Below, piece by piece: positions 31,226-32,232 of a stretch of DNA of 32,232 nucleotides. Position 1 is the stretch's first letter. Every line of letters begins with the position of its first letter. Source of the DNA: DATBIO01 sp036556965 (GTDB taxonomy: Bacteria > Acidobacteriota > Vicinamibacteria > Fen-336); NCBI GenBank assembly GCA_036556965.1, contig DATBIO010000192.1, positions 1 through 32,232 on the forward strand, in the 5' to 3' direction. A program made the position numbers and the translations under genes. The notes below the pieces were generated by a model. The model had not been told where the DNA came from and searched no databases. It was given only the letters and a program-made list of their open reading frames with translations.

Positions 31226-31615
31226 TCAGCGGTGCCAGACCGGCTTGAAGGTGGGATCGAGGTTGTAGGCCTGCGCGAAGTGCTCGGCCGCTTCCTGCTT
31301 CTGCGGGTGGAACGGCCGCTTCGGCTCCGCGATCTTGTAGATGCTGTAGCCGAGGTAGAAGTGGGCGGCCGCGCTGTTGGGGTCGGCGGCCACCGCCTGC
31401 TGGAAGTGGTCGCGCGCGGCGGCGAAGCGGCGCCGGCGGAAGGCGGCCAGGCCGGCGTCCACGTGCTCGGCCGCGGATCCCGAAGAGACCGCGGGGGGAG
31501 CCGCCGCGGGGGCGTCGGCGGGGGTCGCCGCCTCTTCCTCCGGCGCGGGGCTGGGAACCGGCTCCTGGGCGGAAGCGCCCAGCGCGGTGACGAGGAGAAT
31601 CGCGGGCAGGATCAC
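31226..31615 (-). CDS. Secreted TPR protein
   Basis: A 129-residue protein with a signal peptide MILPAILLVTALGASA, cut before QEP. An Ala/Pro/Glu-rich linker follows (about 17-48), then two TPR-like helical repeats: AEHVDAGLAAFRRRRFAAAR with HFQQAVAADPNSAAAHFYLG, and a second copy with HFAQAYNLDPTFKPVW. I chose GTG 31615 over the ATG 33 bases upstream because AAAGGAGGA stands five bases before it and the signal peptide then starts cleanly. A TACACT (31636-31641, minus strand) could be its -10. Function unknown; TPRs usually carry protein contacts. Confidence 0.8.
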   Translation of the reverse strand: MILPAILLVTALGASAQEPVPSPAPEEEAATPADAPAAAPPAVSSGSAAEHVDAGLAAFRRRRFAAARDHFQQAVAADPNSAAAHFYLGYSIYKIAEPKRPFHPQKQEAAEHFAQAYNLDPTFKPVWHR

Positions 31616-31676
31616 GGGGGTCCTCCTTTGGCGGAAGTGTAGGGGCACCGCGCGCCCGTCGGCGTGAGCGGGCGCA

Positions 31677-32232
31677 CTACTCGGGCTGCGACCCGGCGAC
31701 CTCGGCCGAGGACGGGTCTCTCACCGGGAGCTCGAGCAGGTGCAGGCCGCCGCTGGGCGTCGCCGCCAGCAGGCGCTCCGGGGCGGCGGGATCGAGGGCC
31801 ATGGTCCAGACGCGGTCCGTGACCAGCCCGTTGGCGGGGAGGCGCTGCCAGCTCTGCCCGGCGTCGTGGCTGCGGAAGATGCCGCCCCAGGTGAAGTCGC
31901 TGGCGAAGAGCGTGCGCCCGTCCGGGTGGATGGCGAGGCCGGTGATGTCGGTGAAGGGCACTCCCCCCGCCACCTGGCGCCAGCTCTCGCCGAGGTCGGG
32001 GGAGCGCCAGAGCCCGCGCGAGGTGGTGGCGAACACGACGGCGGGGTCGGTGGGCAGGAAGCGCAGGGCGTGGGCCTGGCCGTCCCCCAGGCCGCGCGAC
32101 ACGAGCATCCAGCGGTCGCCCTGGTCCTCGCTGCGGAAGAAGCCCAGGGGGGTGGCCGCCACCACCCGCGCCAGGTCGGCGGGCGAAACGGCCAGGGCCG
32201 ACACGTTGACGCGGGGGCCCAGGGAGGGCCTC
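31677..32232 (-). CDS. BNR/Asp-box beta-propeller protein, C-terminal part
   Basis: The frame runs off the right end of the window, so the N-terminus is missing; 184 residues remain. At least three Asp-box blades can be read: FFRSEDQGDRWMLVSRGLGD, LWRSPDLGESWRQVAGGV and IFRSHDAGQSWQRLPANGL, each with the S-x-D-x-G-x-x-W pattern, separated by blades such as FLPTDPAVVFATTSRG. Such propellers occur in sialidases, sortilin/VPS10-like and Ycf48-like proteins and are mostly exported. No catalytic residues are visible. The function is unknown, possibly a surface or photosynthesis-unrelated assembly protein. It ends 61 bases upstream of the TPR gene start and is transcribed in the same direction. Confidence 0.8.
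   Translation of the reverse strand, partial: RPSLGPRVNVSALAVSPADLARVVAATPLGFFRSEDQGDRWMLVSRGLGDGQAHALRFLPTDPAVVFATTSRGLWRSPDLGESWRQVAGGVPFTDITGLAIHPDGRTLFASDFTWGGIFRSHDAGQSWQRLPANGLVTDRVWTMALDPAAPERLLAATPSGGLHLLELPVRDPSSAEVAGSQPE

Overview
The window is 32 kb of very GC-rich (roughly 72-74% by eye), almost fully coding chromosomal DNA from a Gram-negative-type bacterium. The outer-membrane porin C-terminus, the WaaE-like sugar transferase, RseP and a type-1 isoprenoid/phospholipid block fit a diderm cell. The string tilS-hpt-ftsH-folP-cdaA-cdaR-glmM-pdxJ and the bbp2-type porin make me favour Acidobacteriota (Thermoanaerobaculia or Vicinamibacteria-like). That is an inference from gene order only; no 16S or marker tree was possible. 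I see no insertion sequence, prophage, CRISPR array or toxin-antitoxin pair. No gene-free stretch reaches 300 bases; the longest gaps are about 180 (11668-11845), 160 (7127-7288) and 140 bases (7457-7594), and each carries a candidate signal described below.

Layout. 1-2326: the 3' end of a porin, facing a minus-strand pair (AidB-like acyl-CoA dehydrogenase, then dUTPase). 2341-3405: rlmN, divergent from the dehydrogenase. 3446-7456: a minus-strand run read as small Cys-rich protein, hemB, hemL, chorismate mutase, DAHP synthase (heme and aromatic entry steps). 7595-7671: a CAU-anticodon tRNA. 7719-16285: plus-strand housekeeping run tilS, a divergent hpt, ftsH, folP, cdaA, cdaR/ybbR, glmM and a DoxX-like membrane protein, with very tight junctions. 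16311-21360: pdxJ, a PP2C phosphatase and Ser/Thr kinase pair, an SDR reductase, a GAF protein and a DapA/HOGA-family aldolase. 21357-24138: minus-strand operon of a WaaE-like GT2, a GT4 glycosyltransferase and a YegS-type lipid kinase. 24181-29770: pyrE, truA, uppS, cdsA, dxr, rseP. 29845-31171: an ArsR repressor with two SRPBCC/AHSA1-fold proteins, the second exported. 31226-32232: a secreted TPR protein and the 3' part of a BNR/Asp-box propeller protein, both on the minus strand.

How the genes work together. Most of the window makes the cell envelope and its precursors: GlmM gives glucosamine-1-phosphate, UppS the undecaprenyl carrier, CdsA CDP-diacylglycerol, Dxr the MEP-pathway intermediate that feeds UppS, and FtsH/RseP handle membrane proteolysis. 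CdaA/CdaR/GlmM form the c-di-AMP synthesis and control module best known from Firmicutes. Translational coupling is the rule (ATGA, GTGA and CTGA overlaps), and convergent neighbours twice share a CTAG stop. Several genes appear to be transcribed from TANNNT -10 elements placed 6-10 bases before the start codon, which suggests leaderless or nearly leaderless mRNAs.

The best candidates for follow-up are a tandem-dyad ArsR operator with an exported AHSA1-fold protein, an HPRT-like protein that has lost its PRPP-binding acidic pair, a cdsA gene with no usual start codon, a 14-bp inverted repeat at the end of an 8-cysteine mini-protein gene, and a terminator-like hairpin touching the dxr start. 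I did not find a clearly new multi-gene system such as a defence island or biosynthetic cluster.
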